A DNA stretch of 64,000 nt from Acidovorax delafieldii. GTDB taxonomy: Bacteria; Pseudomonadota; Gammaproteobacteria; Burkholderiales; Burkholderiaceae_C. Below, in pieces: positions 33,724 through 42,151 of this stretch (position 1 is the stretch's first letter; the number at the start of each line of letters is the position of its first letter). The stretch is taken from assembly GCF_007993815.1 (NCBI RefSeq), contig NZ_VJWE01000018.1, forward strand, positions 186,001 through 250,000, in the 5' to 3' direction. The notes below the pieces were generated by a model. It saw only the letters and a list, made by a program, of their open reading frames with translations. It was not told where the DNA came from and did not search any database. The translations under genes were made by a program, and so were the position numbers.

Positions 33724-34769
33724 GAGATCCCCCCTCCCAGGTCGAGCGAAACCTGCTCGACCACGCCCCCTTTTTCGGGTGGCATGTCGGCGCAGTACAC
33801 GGCATTGCGCCCTGTGCCCTTGGCTTGGTAGAGGGCCTGGTCGGCACGGTTCACCAGCTCTTCAAAATTCATCCCCGAGCCCTTGTACAGGGTGGCTACG
33901 CCAATGCTCACGGTGACGGCCACCTCCTGCCCTTCGTCGCCCACGCACACCAGCAAGGACTCGACCTCGCGGCGCAGCGACTCTGCCACTTGCAACGCGC
34001 TCGCGCTGTCGGTCTCGGGCAGCACGATGACAAACTCCTCGCCCCCAAACCGCGCGACGATGTCCACACCGCTGCGCTTGTGCCCAGCACACACCTGGGC
34101 CACGGCACAGATCACGCGGTCGCCCGCCAGGTGGCCGTACAGGTCGTTGACGGTCTTGAACAGGTCGATGTCTGCCACCAGCACGGACATCGGGTGCCCA
34201 AAACGCTCCGTGCGCTTGTATTCCTTGGCACCCAGCTCCATCAGCGTGCGGCGGTTGGACAGGCCCGTGAGCGAGTCGTTGGCGGCCAGCCGCTCCAGCG
34301 TGGCGTTGAGCTGCTGCAGCAGGCGGTTCTGCTCGGTGAGCTGCTGGTTGATCTGGGCGATCTCGGTCTCGCGGCACTTGCGGTCGTGGATGTTGAACGT
34401 GACGCCGATCAAGCGCTTGCCGGGCGTCTCGCTGTGGCCGTCCATGATGCGGCCATAGTTGGCAAACCAGATCCACTCGCCACTCTTGGAGCGCAGCCGG
34501 AACTCACACCGGTACTGCGGCGTGACGCCCGTCAGGTGGTCGGCCACGGCCTTGCGCACGGTGTCGATGTCGTCGGGGTGGAACAGGCCGTAGATGTCCT
34601 GCACGCCCGAGACGATTTCATCCTCGGAGAACCCCAGCTCTTCAAACGTCTTGGTCGCCTTGCGCGTGACGTTGCCGGTGATGAGGTCGTTCTCCCACAG
34701 GTCGAGCCCGGCGGCCTCCAGGGCCAGCTCCAGCCGCTCCTTGTTCAGGTCCGCCTCACCCATGGCCAT
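33714..34769 (-). CDS. PAS-GGDEF diguanylate cyclase
   Basis: A 351-residue cytoplasmic protein. Residues about 10-130 form a PAS fold ([20 protein letters not shown] ... [19 protein letters not shown]), followed by a short coiled-coil linker ([20 protein letters not shown]) and a GGDEF domain with the active-site variant [23 protein letters not shown] contains the metal and guanine-site residues. The position of the inhibitory RxxD site, five residues before GGEEF, reads SGVD, so product inhibition of the usual type is probably lost. It should make c-di-GMP from two GTP. ATG 34769 follows AAAAGG; ATG 34763 is an alternative. Confidence 0.87.
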   Translation of the reverse strand: MAMGEADLNKERLELALEAAGLDLWENDLITGNVTRKATKTFEELGFSEDEIVSGVQDIYGLFHPDDIDTVRKAVADHLTGVTPQYRCEFRLRSKSGEWIWFANYGRIMDGHSETPGKRLIGVTFNIHDRKCRETEIAQINQQLTEQNRLLQQLNATLERLAANDSLTGLSNRRTLMELGAKEYKRTERFGHPMSVLVADIDLFKTVNDLYGHLAGDRVICAVAQVCAGHKRSGVDIVARFGGEEFVIVLPETDSASALQVAESLRREVESLLVCVGDEGQEVAVTVSIGVATLYKGSGMNFEELVNRADQALYQAKGTGRNAVYCADMPPEKGGVVEQVSLDLGGGISQP

Positions 34770-34826
34770 GACCACCTTTTTTCACAGCGTTCCGTTTCTC
34801 TCGTGCGTCGGTGCGGGCTGCAGGGT

Positions 34827-36011
34827 TCAGCCGGGCGGCATGCCACCCGCGTAACCGATATTGCGCAGCAGCGCGGCAAACGATGCCACGACACCAGGGG
34901 TGTTGTAGAGCTGGGGCGCAGTCTGCACCGCAATCACGCTCACCTGGTTGCCGGTGCTGCGGCCCGTTGTGGCATCGAAATACTGGGCCAGGTCGTCGCT
35001 CGCGTTCGAGAAACCGCGCCCCGTGCTCTCGGAGTAGTAGCAGATCGAGTCGGGCGCAATGATGTCGGGGGGGGTGCTGGCCGCCGAATACATGATCAGG
35101 TTCTCGTTGAGGTTGTAGAGGTAATGTGTCTCGGTGCTCTGGGCCGGGTCGGGTGCATTGTCCAGCCGGATGATGCCCGAGTCCAGCGACGCGCTGGACG
35201 TGGACTGGCTGACCGAGGTGATGAAAAAGTTGGTGACCACGGCGCGCGCGGCACGGCCGGTGAGGTTCTGGATGCCCGCCGCCACGGCCTGGGTGCTGAG
35301 CGGTGCGACCGCCTGCAAGAGCTGCAGGCCCAGCTGGCGTGCCTGCTCCAGCGTGCCCGGAATGTAGCTGCCCGACAACGCGAACTGGTTGCCTGCGTTG
35401 GAGGGCCACATCGCAATGCCCGAGTACCCGCCAAAACCGCCCACCACCCCGCCCGCCAGCGACTCGATGCCCGACGCTGTGCCGGAGCCCAGCACCGCGT
35501 ACTCCGCCGCCACGAGCGTGGACGCATCGCTGGCCAGCACGGCGGGACTGGGCGCTGGCCCGGAAGGGGCGGTGAAGGTGGTCTGGGGCAGCTCAGGCAC
35601 GGCACGGCCTGCGCCATCGCCGTTCACCACCCAGATGCTGCCGCCCGACATGGCCGCGCCAATCAACGGCACCAGCGAATTGATGGGCCCGATCTCCACC
35701 GGGATGAAGGCGCCTGGCTGCATGCCGGTGTACGCCTGCATCACGGCCACGGTGTTGCTGATGGAGTTTTGCACCGCCGTGAGGGTGAGGTTGTCGGCCG
35801 CGTCGGGCGAGCCCATGATGGCCAGCACACAGGCATTGGTGGCGCCGTCGTAGTCCTGCACCTGCACCGTGCCCGTGTAGCCTTGGTCTGCCAGCTGCTG
35901 CACGATGGCGCAGGCGTCTTGGTAACTGCCACCACCGCCGCTGGCCAGCACGGCCGCCCCGGTGGCGATCGCCTGGAAATCGGTCAGGCCATAGAAATAG
36001 ACATTGCCCAT
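34827..36011 (-). CDS. DUF917-family protein
   Basis: A 394-residue protein of the DUF917 family, often annotated as related to hydantoinase/S-methyl-thiohydantoin desulfurase. The glycine-rich N-terminal AVLASGGGGSYQDA and the central VVNGDGAGRAVPELPQTTF (family form DGDGxGRAxPE) are the main markers. The start at 36011 follows a GAGAGGGGG purine stretch; an earlier in-frame Met is less likely. The middle is unusually rich in Ala, Gly and Ser. It is isolated between two signalling genes. Function is unknown; a role on cyclic amide-like substrates is inference. Confidence 0.7.
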   Translation of the reverse strand: MGNVYFYGLTDFQAIATGAAVLASGGGGSYQDACAIVQQLADQGYTGTVQVQDYDGATNACVLAIMGSPDAADNLTLTAVQNSISNTVAVMQAYTGMQPGAFIPVEIGPINSLVPLIGAAMSGGSIWVVNGDGAGRAVPELPQTTFTAPSGPAPSPAVLASDASTLVAAEYAVLGSGTASGIESLAGGVVGGFGGYSGIAMWPSNAGNQFALSGSYIPGTLEQARQLGLQLLQAVAPLSTQAVAAGIQNLTGRAARAVVTNFFITSVSQSTSSASLDSGIIRLDNAPDPAQSTETHYLYNLNENLIMYSAASTPPDIIAPDSICYYSESTGRGFSNASDDLAQYFDATTGRSTGNQVSVIAVQTAPQLYNTPGVVASFAALLRNIGYAGGMPPG

Positions 36012-36178
36012 CGGGCCCCCCTCTCTTATTTGGATGAAAAGCACGATATCCGAGCCCCGTCGAAAGTCAATGACCGGGATACCACGGGGGGATCGGCACC
36101 ACGGCAGGGCCTGCACTCTGGTTTACGGCGGCATCATCGCCTATGCTGTGCACCAAGTTGTTTTCCGCTACCCCCACC

Positions 36179-36865
36179 ATGAGCACCCCCGAAAAATCCC
36201 CCGTTTACGGTACCGAAGACCTTTTGATCAGCCTGTGCAACTCCGTCACCCGCGTGCTGGGCGTGGCTACACACAGCCAGATCCACTATTCCGGCATGGT
36301 GCAGCGCATCAGCAAGACCTGCCTGAAACCCGACATTGGCTGCTTTGTGCTGTTTGACGGCGGCTTCTCGGGGTTGGTGATCATCAATTTCTCAGGCCAG
36401 GCGGCGATGGAGCTGTACGCCAACTACCTGCTGAACATGGGCATGTCCAAGGATGACCTGGTCAGCTCTTACACCTCCGACGAGGTCAGCAACGTGATGG
36501 GCGAGCTGATGAACCAGGTGGTGGGCGACTTCACCGGCAAGGTGCGCCGCGAGCTGCAGACCCACATCACACAAAACCAGCCCAAGATGCTGGTGCTGAA
36601 CAAGCAGGTGCAGCTGTCGGTGGACGCCAACCTCGACAAGCCCGAGGCCCGGCGCGTGACCTTCTACACCAGCAACAACAACATCTTCTACCTGGAACTC
36701 GCCATCGACCGCACCGAGTTCATCAAGCTCTACGACTTTGAAGCGCAGGAAGCTCCCGACCCGGACGCGCTGATGGCCCAGTCGCAAGAAGCACCGCCCG
36801 TGCCCGCCCCACCGCCAGCCGGCCAGGACGACACGGATGCGCTGCTCAAGTCGCTGGGGATGTAG
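36179..36865 (+). CDS. DUF3334-family protein (CheX-like)
   Basis: A 228-residue protein. GTEDLLISLCNSVTRVLGVA, KTCLKPDIGCFVLFDGGFSG and SDEVSNVMGELMNQVVGDFT match DUF3334, which resembles the CheX/CheC phosphatase fold; the helix E...N pair in GELMNQVVGDF is like the CheX active helix (ExxN). The C-terminus after residue 195 is Pro/Ala-rich and disordered, ending DDTDALLKSLGM, a short amphipathic tail. It may act on a phosphorylated receiver domain, but that is not shown for the family. It stands alone, divergent from the DUF917 gene. Confidence 0.72.
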   Translation: MSTPEKSPVYGTEDLLISLCNSVTRVLGVATHSQIHYSGMVQRISKTCLKPDIGCFVLFDGGFSGLVIINFSGQAAMELYANYLLNMGMSKDDLVSSYTSDEVSNVMGELMNQVVGDFTGKVRRELQTHITQNQPKMLVLNKQVQLSVDANLDKPEARRVTFYTSNNNIFYLELAIDRTEFIKLYDFEAQEAPDPDALMAQSQEAPPVPAPPPAGQDDTDALLKSLGM

Positions 36866-36880
36866 AAACACTACAAAAAA

Positions 36881-36919
36881 GATAGCTGCCAGCGCATGAA
36901 ACACTAGCGCTTGCAGCCA
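36881..36919 (+). repeat. AGCGCT dispersed repeat, intergenic copy
   Basis: GATAGCTGCCAGCGCATG, then AAACACTAGCGCTTGCAGCC. One of the better copies, immediately after the DUF3334 gene and flanked by A-rich (left) and T-rich (right) sequence that can extend a stem. Confidence 0.75.
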
Positions 36920-37072
36920 CTTTTTCTCAAATATGCGCCCGAAGTGCCTGCGGCGCTCCTCCGGCCAGCCCAGCGGGCCCGTCCTACAAACGCCGTCACG
37001 AAGTACTGACGATGCTTCCCGGTCACAGGCCTAAGCTGAAAAACCCAGCTGTTGATCGGAAAGGAGCCCCCA

Positions 37073-37399
37073 ATGCCACGTGCAGCCTGGAGCGCCAAAC
37101 GCGAGCGCCAGTACGAACACATCAAGGACAGCCTGCTGGAACGCGGTGAGAGCGAAAGCACCGCCGAAGAGATTGCCGCGCGCACCGTGAACAAGGAGCG
37201 CGCGCAACATGGCGAAGCCCGCACGGCCAACCCCAAGACCCTGAAAGCCACGCCGGCCCCTGTGCGCGGCGGCAAAAACTCACACCGCGGCCCGCAGGGC
37301 CGCACGCGCGAGCAGTTGTACGAGGACGCCAAGCGAGAGAACATCCGGGGTCGCTCCCGGATGAACAAGCAGCAACTGGAGCAGGCGCTGGCGCGCTGA
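37073..37399 (+). CDS. Small basic protein with Rho_N-like C-terminus (ChaB-like/plasmid-stabilisation type)
   Basis: A 108-residue, strongly charged protein preceded by AAGGAGCCCCCA. AAWSAKRERQYEHIKDSLLE and RGESESTAEEIAARTVNKER form the helical N-terminal half, as in proteins commonly labelled plasmid stabilisation protein. The C-terminal TREQLYEDAKRENIRGRS followed by RMNKQQLEQALA is a short Rho N-terminus-like helix-extended-loop-helix. It probably binds nucleic acid (inference). It is a chromosomal orphan, convergent with mgtA. Confidence 0.7.
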   Translation: MPRAAWSAKRERQYEHIKDSLLERGESESTAEEIAARTVNKERAQHGEARTANPKTLKATPAPVRGGKNSHRGPQGRTREQLYEDAKRENIRGRSRMNKQQLEQALAR

Positions 37400-37423
37400 C
37401 CCGGGCCCGCGCCAGGCGCCCGC

Positions 37424-40150
37424 TCACTGCCAGCCGTAGCGCCGCACGTACCAGCGCTTCATCACGGTCGTCAGCAGCACGTAGCCCGCCAGAATGCCCA
37501 CCAGCCACGGAAAGTAAGCCAGCGGCAGCGCCTGCAGCTTGAAGTGCCCGGCCAGCGGCCCCATGGGGATGAAGATGCCCACCGCCATGATGAGCACCGT
37601 GGCTGCAAGCAGCGGCACCGAGGCCACGCTTTGCACAAAGGGCAGCTTGGGCGTGCGGATCATGTGCACGATCAGCGTCTGCGTGAGCAGCCCCACCACG
37701 AACCAGCCCGACTGGAACAGCGTCTGCGCCTCGACGTTGTTGGCACCAAACACGTGCCACATGACGGCGAAGGTGGTGATGTCGAACACCGAGCTGATGG
37801 GCCCGAAGAACACCATGAAGCGGCCGATGTCGCTGGGGTTCCACTTCAACGGGTTGCGGATGAGCTCCTCGTCCACGTTGTCAAACGGGATGGCGATCTG
37901 CGACAGGTCGTACAGCAGGTTCTGCACCAGCAGGTGCAGCGGCAGCATGGGCAGGAAGGGTAGGAACGCGCTGGCCACCAGCACCGAGAACACATTGCCG
38001 AAGTTGGAGCTGGCCGTCATGCGGATGTACTTGAGCATGTTGCTGAAGGTCTTGCGGCCTTCCATCACGCCCTCTTCCAGCACCATCAGGCTTTTCTCCA
38101 GCAGGATGATGTCGGCCGCCTCCTTGGCAATGTCCACCGCGCTGTCCACGCTGATGCCGATGTCGGCCGCACGCAGCGCGGGGGCGTCGTTGATGCCGTC
38201 ACCCATGAAGCCCACCACATGGCCGCCCGCGCGCAGCGCGCGCACCAGCCGCTCCTTGTGCAGTGGCGAGAGCTTGGCAAACACGTTGTGGGTGTCGGCT
38301 GCGCGCGCCAAGGTGGCGTCGTCCATGGCGTCCACGTCCTTGCCCAGCAACACGCCCTGCACCGCCAGGCCCACCTCGCGGCAGACCTTGAGCGTCACCA
38401 GCTCGTTGTCGCCGGTCAGCACCTTCACGGCCACACCGTGCGCGGCCAGCGCCTTGAGCGCAGGGGCGGTGGATTCCTTCGGTGGGTCCAGAAACGCCAC
38501 GTAGCCGATCAGCGTGAGGCCCGATTCATCGGCCACGCTGTACACCGTCTGCTGGGGCGGCGTCTCCTTCATGGCCACGGCGACCACGCGCAGGCCCTCG
38601 TTGTTCAGACCGCGCGTCACCTCCAGCACCCGTGCGCGCAGGGTGGCGTCCAGCGGCAGGTCTTGCGCGCCGGTGTCTTCCACCACACGGACATGGGTGC
38701 ACACGTCCAGCATCTCCTCCACCGCACCCTTGCAGATGAGCTCGTGGTGGTCGTTGCGCTCGCTGACGATGACCGACATGCGCCGGCGCACGAAGTCGAA
38801 CGGCACCTCATCGACCTTGCGGTAGTCCTGCGCCAGGCGCAGGTCGGTCTGCAGCTCCACATGCTCCAGCACGGCGTGGTCCAGCAGGTTCTTCAGGCCG
38901 CTCTGGTAGTGGCTGTTGAGGTAGGCAAAGGCCAGCACCTCGTCACTGTTGTGGCCAAACACGTCGGTGTGGCGCTCCAGAAAGATCTTGTCCTGTGTGA
39001 GCGTGCCGGTCTTGTCGGTGCACAGCACGTCCATGGCGCCAAAGTTCTGGATCGCGTCCAGCCGCTTGACCACCACCTTCTTGCGCGACAGCAGCACGGC
39101 GCCCTTGGCCAGCGTGCTGGTCACGATCATGGGCAGCATCTCGGGCGTGAGGCCCACGGCCACCGACAGCGCAAACAGAAACGCCTCCAGCCAGTCGCCC
39201 TTGGTAAAGCCGTTGACCACCAGCACGATGGGCACCATGACCAGCGCAAAGCGGATCAGCAGCCAGCTCACGCTGTTGACGCCTGCCTGGAACGCGGTGG
39301 GCGTGCGGTCGGTGGCCGTGACGCGGGTGGCCAACGTGCCAAAGTAGGTGTGGTTGCCCGTGGCCACCACCAGCGCCGTGGCCGAGCCCGAGACCACGTT
39401 GGTGCCCATGAACAGCAGGTTGGTGGCGTCCAGCGCACTCGTGCCGGGCTGGCTGCGCTCGGCAAATTTTTCGACCGGCAGCGATTCGCCCGTCATGGCC
39501 GACTGGCTCACGAACAGGTCCTTGGCCGTGAGCACGCGGCAGTCCGACGGGATCATGTCGCCCGCCGACAGCACGATGTGGTCGCCCGGCACCAGCTGGT
39601 GGATGGGCAGTTCGCGCGGCGTGGCTGCGGCCTCCGCGCCGCTGCGGCGCAGCACCGTGGCGGTGTTGCTGACCAGCGACTTGAGGCGCTCGGCCGCGCG
39701 GTTGGAGCGGCCCTCCTGCACAAACCGCAGCAGCGTGGAGAGCACCACCATGGCCAGAATCACGACGGTGGCCTCGTGGTCCTCGGTGAGGTACGAGATC
39801 AGTGCCAGCACCGTGAGCAGCACGTTGAACGGATTCTTGTAGCAGTGCCACAGGTGCAGCCAGGCGGGCAGCGGCTTTTCGTGCTCCACCTCGTTGGGGC
39901 CGTGCTGGGCCAGGGCGGCGGCGGCCTGGGCGTCACTCAGACCCGCAGGGTCGGACTGCAGGCGCTCGATCAGTGGGGGCAGGTCATCGCTGGCGGCGCG
40001 CTGCAGCTCGCGGCTGAGCAGGTCGGGCGAGGTGGCGGGGGTGGGCGCGCGGCCCAGGGTCAGCGTGTCCAGGATCAGCCGCCGCGCAAAGTGGCGCGTC
40101 ACATGGCGGGTGTGCAGAAAGCGATCGAACAGGTGGTGCAGGAAGCTCAT
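37424..40150 (-). CDS. mgtA: Magnesium-translocating P-type ATPase MgtA
   Basis: A 908-residue P3B-type ATPase, the normal length for MgtA. The phosphorylation motif is CTDKTGTLTQDKIFLERH, the actuator loop MTGESLPVEKF, the nucleotide region carries KGAVEEMLDVC, and the hinge is MGDGINDAPALRAADIGISV. About ten membrane helices are visible, and FQSGWFVVGLLTQTLIVHMI near the end is typical of MgtA/MgtB. It imports Mg2+ at low external magnesium. In enterobacteria its mRNA leader senses Mg2+, and this gene too is preceded by short ORFs and hairpins (40161-40392). No PhoP box was identified. Confidence 0.95.
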   Translation of the reverse strand: MSFLHHLFDRFLHTRHVTRHFARRLILDTLTLGRAPTPATSPDLLSRELQRAASDDLPPLIERLQSDPAGLSDAQAAAALAQHGPNEVEHEKPLPAWLHLWHCYKNPFNVLLTVLALISYLTEDHEATVVILAMVVLSTLLRFVQEGRSNRAAERLKSLVSNTATVLRRSGAEAAATPRELPIHQLVPGDHIVLSAGDMIPSDCRVLTAKDLFVSQSAMTGESLPVEKFAERSQPGTSALDATNLLFMGTNVVSGSATALVVATGNHTYFGTLATRVTATDRTPTAFQAGVNSVSWLLIRFALVMVPIVLVVNGFTKGDWLEAFLFALSVAVGLTPEMLPMIVTSTLAKGAVLLSRKKVVVKRLDAIQNFGAMDVLCTDKTGTLTQDKIFLERHTDVFGHNSDEVLAFAYLNSHYQSGLKNLLDHAVLEHVELQTDLRLAQDYRKVDEVPFDFVRRRMSVIVSERNDHHELICKGAVEEMLDVCTHVRVVEDTGAQDLPLDATLRARVLEVTRGLNNEGLRVVAVAMKETPPQQTVYSVADESGLTLIGYVAFLDPPKESTAPALKALAAHGVAVKVLTGDNELVTLKVCREVGLAVQGVLLGKDVDAMDDATLARAADTHNVFAKLSPLHKERLVRALRAGGHVVGFMGDGINDAPALRAADIGISVDSAVDIAKEAADIILLEKSLMVLEEGVMEGRKTFSNMLKYIRMTASSNFGNVFSVLVASAFLPFLPMLPLHLLVQNLLYDLSQIAIPFDNVDEELIRNPLKWNPSDIGRFMVFFGPISSVFDITTFAVMWHVFGANNVEAQTLFQSGWFVVGLLTQTLIVHMIRTPKLPFVQSVASVPLLAATVLIMAVGIFIPMGPLAGHFKLQALPLAYFPWLVGILAGYVLLTTVMKRWYVRRYGWQ

Positions 40151-40160
40151 GGCGGTCTCC

Positions 40161-40238
40161 CTAGCAGCAAGCGCTGACGGCGTTGCGCGTCACGGGCAGC
40201 GGTGCCGTGTGCGCAGAAATGTTGATGAAACGGAACAT
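40161..40238 (-). CDS. Short leader ORF immediately upstream of mgtA
   Basis: A 25-codon ORF encoding MFRFINISAHTAPLPV and a tail ending NAVSACC. It has a strong Shine-Dalgarno (AGAAGGAG, about 9 nt before ATG) and ends 10 nt before the mgtA start, so translation of mgtA could be coupled to it. It contains a Pro-Leu-Pro stretch. Its Shine-Dalgarno directly follows a stem-loop (40254-40271) that could occlude or expose it. I know no family for this peptide; it may be a second regulatory leader peptide. Confidence 0.55.
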   Translation of the reverse strand: MFRFINISAHTAPLPVTRNAVSACC

Positions 40239-40253
40239 GGTGAGTCACTCCTT

Positions 40254-40289
40254 CTGGCCAGCACCGGCCAGAGGCGTGAGGCTCACGCC
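40254..40289 (-). promoter_or_regulatory. Two tandem hairpins in the mgtA leader
   Basis: On the minus strand, GGCGTGA-GCC-TCACGCC (40289-40273, perfect 7-bp stem) begins one nucleotide after the stop codon of the MgtL-like ORF. Next comes CTGGCC-GGTGCT-GGCCAG (40271-40254), which abuts the Shine-Dalgarno of the following short ORF. Position and strength suggest a switch that couples translation of the MgtL-like peptide to expression of the downstream ORF and mgtA (inference). Confidence 0.6.
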
Positions 40290-40290
40290 G

Positions 40291-40392
40291 TCACGCGAGC
40301 CATCGCCCCGGGCCCTGGGCCTGGTATGCAAAGTTCAATGGGGATGTGGTGTGGGGCGGCGCTTCGGAGCGCCTGCGCGGGTCTGGGTCCAT
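40291..40392 (-). CDS. MgtL-like Mg2+-sensing leader peptide
   Basis: A 33-codon ORF beginning MDPDPRRRSEAPPHTT and ending GPGRWLA, preceded by a perfect AGGAGG four nucleotides before ATG. Salmonella MgtL begins with the same five residues, Met-Asp-Pro-Asp-Pro, and also has an Arg-Arg-Arg block. In enterobacteria the acidic/proline N-terminus destabilises the ribosome at low Mg2+, changing mRNA structure and allowing mgtA transcription. Here the peptide is longer and the Arg block comes directly after MDPDP. It sits 240 nt before mgtA with a hairpin right after its stop. Identity is inferred from position and N-terminal similarity. Confidence 0.7.
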   Translation of the reverse strand: MDPDPRRRSEAPPHTTSPLNFAYQAQGPGRWLA

Positions 40393-40433
40393 GGGGCCTC
40401 CTGGGTAGTGGTTGCAATACAGGCTGGGCCGGC

Positions 40434-40679
40434 TTAAAGCGGCCGCGCCCGGCGGCGCAATGCCCGCGCAGGCGGCTGGCCATGCAGGTAGCAGCGAATG
40501 CGGTGCGTGGGCCACAACGTGGTGCCGTCAAGTTCGGCCACGGCTTGCAGGCTGTCAGCGGCCCCATGGGCAGGGCCCTGTGCGCCTGAAGGCAGCAATG
40601 CAGCATGCTCGGCGCGTTCAGCGCCAGGCGCCACCGCACGCTGGAAAAGGCGGGGCAGATCCACAACAAAAAAACGCAT
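40434..40679 (-). CDS. Hypothetical 81-residue protein in the mgtA leader region
   Basis: An ORF starting MRFFVVDLPRLFQRAVAPGA, with CAAGGACAA as a plausible Shine-Dalgarno 8 nt upstream. The C-terminus is Arg-rich (RALRRRARPL). I recognise no family. Codon use looks ordinary, but the region is so GC-rich that several frames stay open by chance. It lies 41 nt upstream of the MgtL-like ORF and may be the first cistron of the mgtA transcript, or not a gene at all. Confidence 0.35.
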   Translation of the reverse strand: MRFFVVDLPRLFQRAVAPGAERAEHAALLPSGAQGPAHGAADSLQAVAELDGTTLWPTHRIRCYLHGQPPARALRRRARPL

Positions 40680-41077
40680 GGCCGTTGTCCTTGGCAGGCA
40701 GGGCGGAGCACGCAGACGCAGATGGGCGCCAGGGGGCACCGTCACAGCAGGCGGGACATGCCCCAGCCAAAGGGGCGCGGCCCGTGCAGACGGCACAGAT
40801 GCAGCAAAGCGGCAAGACGGTAAAGCCACCCACACCGCCATGGCCGACGGGGGCGCACGGGGTACAACAGGGGCTGGGAGAGACGGGGCCGGAGCTTGCA
40901 CAAGGCAATCCACGGCCCAGGAGCGGGCGTCAGGAGGCCTGGCAGGCAGCAGCCGTCACGGCTTGCTGGGGTTCACTGCAACAACTGGCACTTTCCACGC
41001 TGGGGCTCCGGAAATGAAGGTGCGCGATTATTGCGCTGCAACATGACGAGGTCAATGCGTTTTTTTGGTCCCGACGG
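40680..41077. other. Intergenic region upstream of the mgtA leader
   Basis: About 400 nt with overlapping open frames on both strands but none with a convincing Shine-Dalgarno or protein character. It probably contains the mgtA promoter. I saw no clear -35/-10 pair and no M-box-like structure. Confidence 0.4.
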
Positions 41078-42151
41078 TCACCCTTCAAACTGGGGATGCA
41101 ACTGCCGGATGCGGTTCATGGCCATGGCCGCTGCAGCAGTGCGTGTTTCCACCCCCAGCTTGGCAAACACACGCTCCAGGTGCTTCTTGACGGTGGCAGG
41201 GCTGGCGCCCAGGATGTCGCCGATGTCGCGGTTGATCTTTCCCTTGACCACCCAGTACAGCACCTCGGCCTCGCGCGCGGTGAGCTTGAAGGACAGGCTC
41301 ATGGATTCGATGATCTTGGCATCCGACACCTCGCGCATCACGATGAGCCAGTCGCCGCCCCCGGCGCTGTCGCCAGCCTGCTGGTGCAGGCGGAAGGTCA
41401 GCCTGCGGGCACCCTGCTCCACCGCAAGGCGCGGGGGCTCGGCCAGCGAAGCGGCCAGCAGCTCGGCCGCGTTGTCGGCCAGCACATGGCGACGCAGCCA
41501 GGCCTGCACCGGCTCGGGCGCCCATTGGCCGAAGGCGGTGGGCGCGCCGTCCGGGCCCACTTCACCAAAGTAACTTTGCAGCAGCTCGCGCGCCAGCGGG
41601 GTCTGCCACACGATGCGGCCGTCCACCGCGCGCACGGTGATGCTGGCGTAGCCGAAGGCATCCAGCGCGTTGCGCGCCTCGCGGGCCTGGCGCGCGTCCT
41701 GCCGGGCCTTGCGGGCAGAGCCCAGGTGCACCCCCATGCGCGCCATCACCTCGCGCGGCTTGATGGGCTTAGTGACGTAGTCCACGCCGCCCGCCTCCAG
41801 CGCGGCGACCAAGTGTTCGGTCTCGGTCAGGCCGGTCATGAAGATGATGGGAATGTGTGCCGTGACGGGCGATGCCTTCAAGCGCCGGGCCACTTCAAAG
41901 CCGTCCACGCCGGGCATCATCGCGTCCAGCAACACGATGTCGGGCAGGGCCTGCGCGGCGCGCTGCAAGGCGGCCTCGCCATGCGTGGCCACCAGCACGG
42001 TGTAGCCCGACTCATCGAGCGCGTCGTGCAAGACGGCCAGGTTGTCCGGCACGTCGTCCACGATCAGCACCACATCGCTGTCGGTGCGGTCCAGCGCGGC
42101 ACCCGGCGCGCCCGGGGCCTGGAAGGAAGGTGGGTTAGCGGTGGTCATCAC
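41078..42151 (-). CDS. Response regulator, REC-PAS-LuxR
   Basis: A 357-residue regulator. The receiver domain (about 27-145) has the acidic pair in LIVDDVPDN, phospho-acceptor D76 in IVLLDAMMPGVDG and the Lys in YVTKPIKP. A linker of about 130 residues with a PAS-like pattern follows, then a LuxR/FixJ HTH: LTAREAEVLYWVVKGKINRD, IGDILGASPATVKKHLERVF. Its start overlaps the stop of the permease-kinase gene by ATGA, making the two a cognate pair. Likely targets are the nearby ure genes or the distant urt genes (inference). Confidence 0.88.
   Translation of the reverse strand: MMTTANPPSFQAPGAPGAALDRTDSDVVLIVDDVPDNLAVLHDALDESGYTVLVATHGEAALQRAAQALPDIVLLDAMMPGVDGFEVARRLKASPVTAHIPIIFMTGLTETEHLVAALEAGGVDYVTKPIKPREVMARMGVHLGSARKARQDARQAREARNALDAFGYASITVRAVDGRIVWQTPLARELLQSYFGEVGPDGAPTAFGQWAPEPVQAWLRRHVLADNAAELLAASLAEPPRLAVEQGARRLTFRLHQQAGDSAGGGDWLIVMREVSDAKIIESMSLSFKLTAREAEVLYWVVKGKINRDIGDILGASPATVKKHLERVFAKLGVETRTAAAAMAMNRIRQLHPQFEG

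Noticed and set aside
40412-41046. Two plus-strand open frames of about 180-200 codons upstream of mgtA
   Set aside because: Antisense to the leader region, Gly/Ala/Gln-rich, no Shine-Dalgarno and no recognisable domain; typical chance frames in GC-rich DNA.
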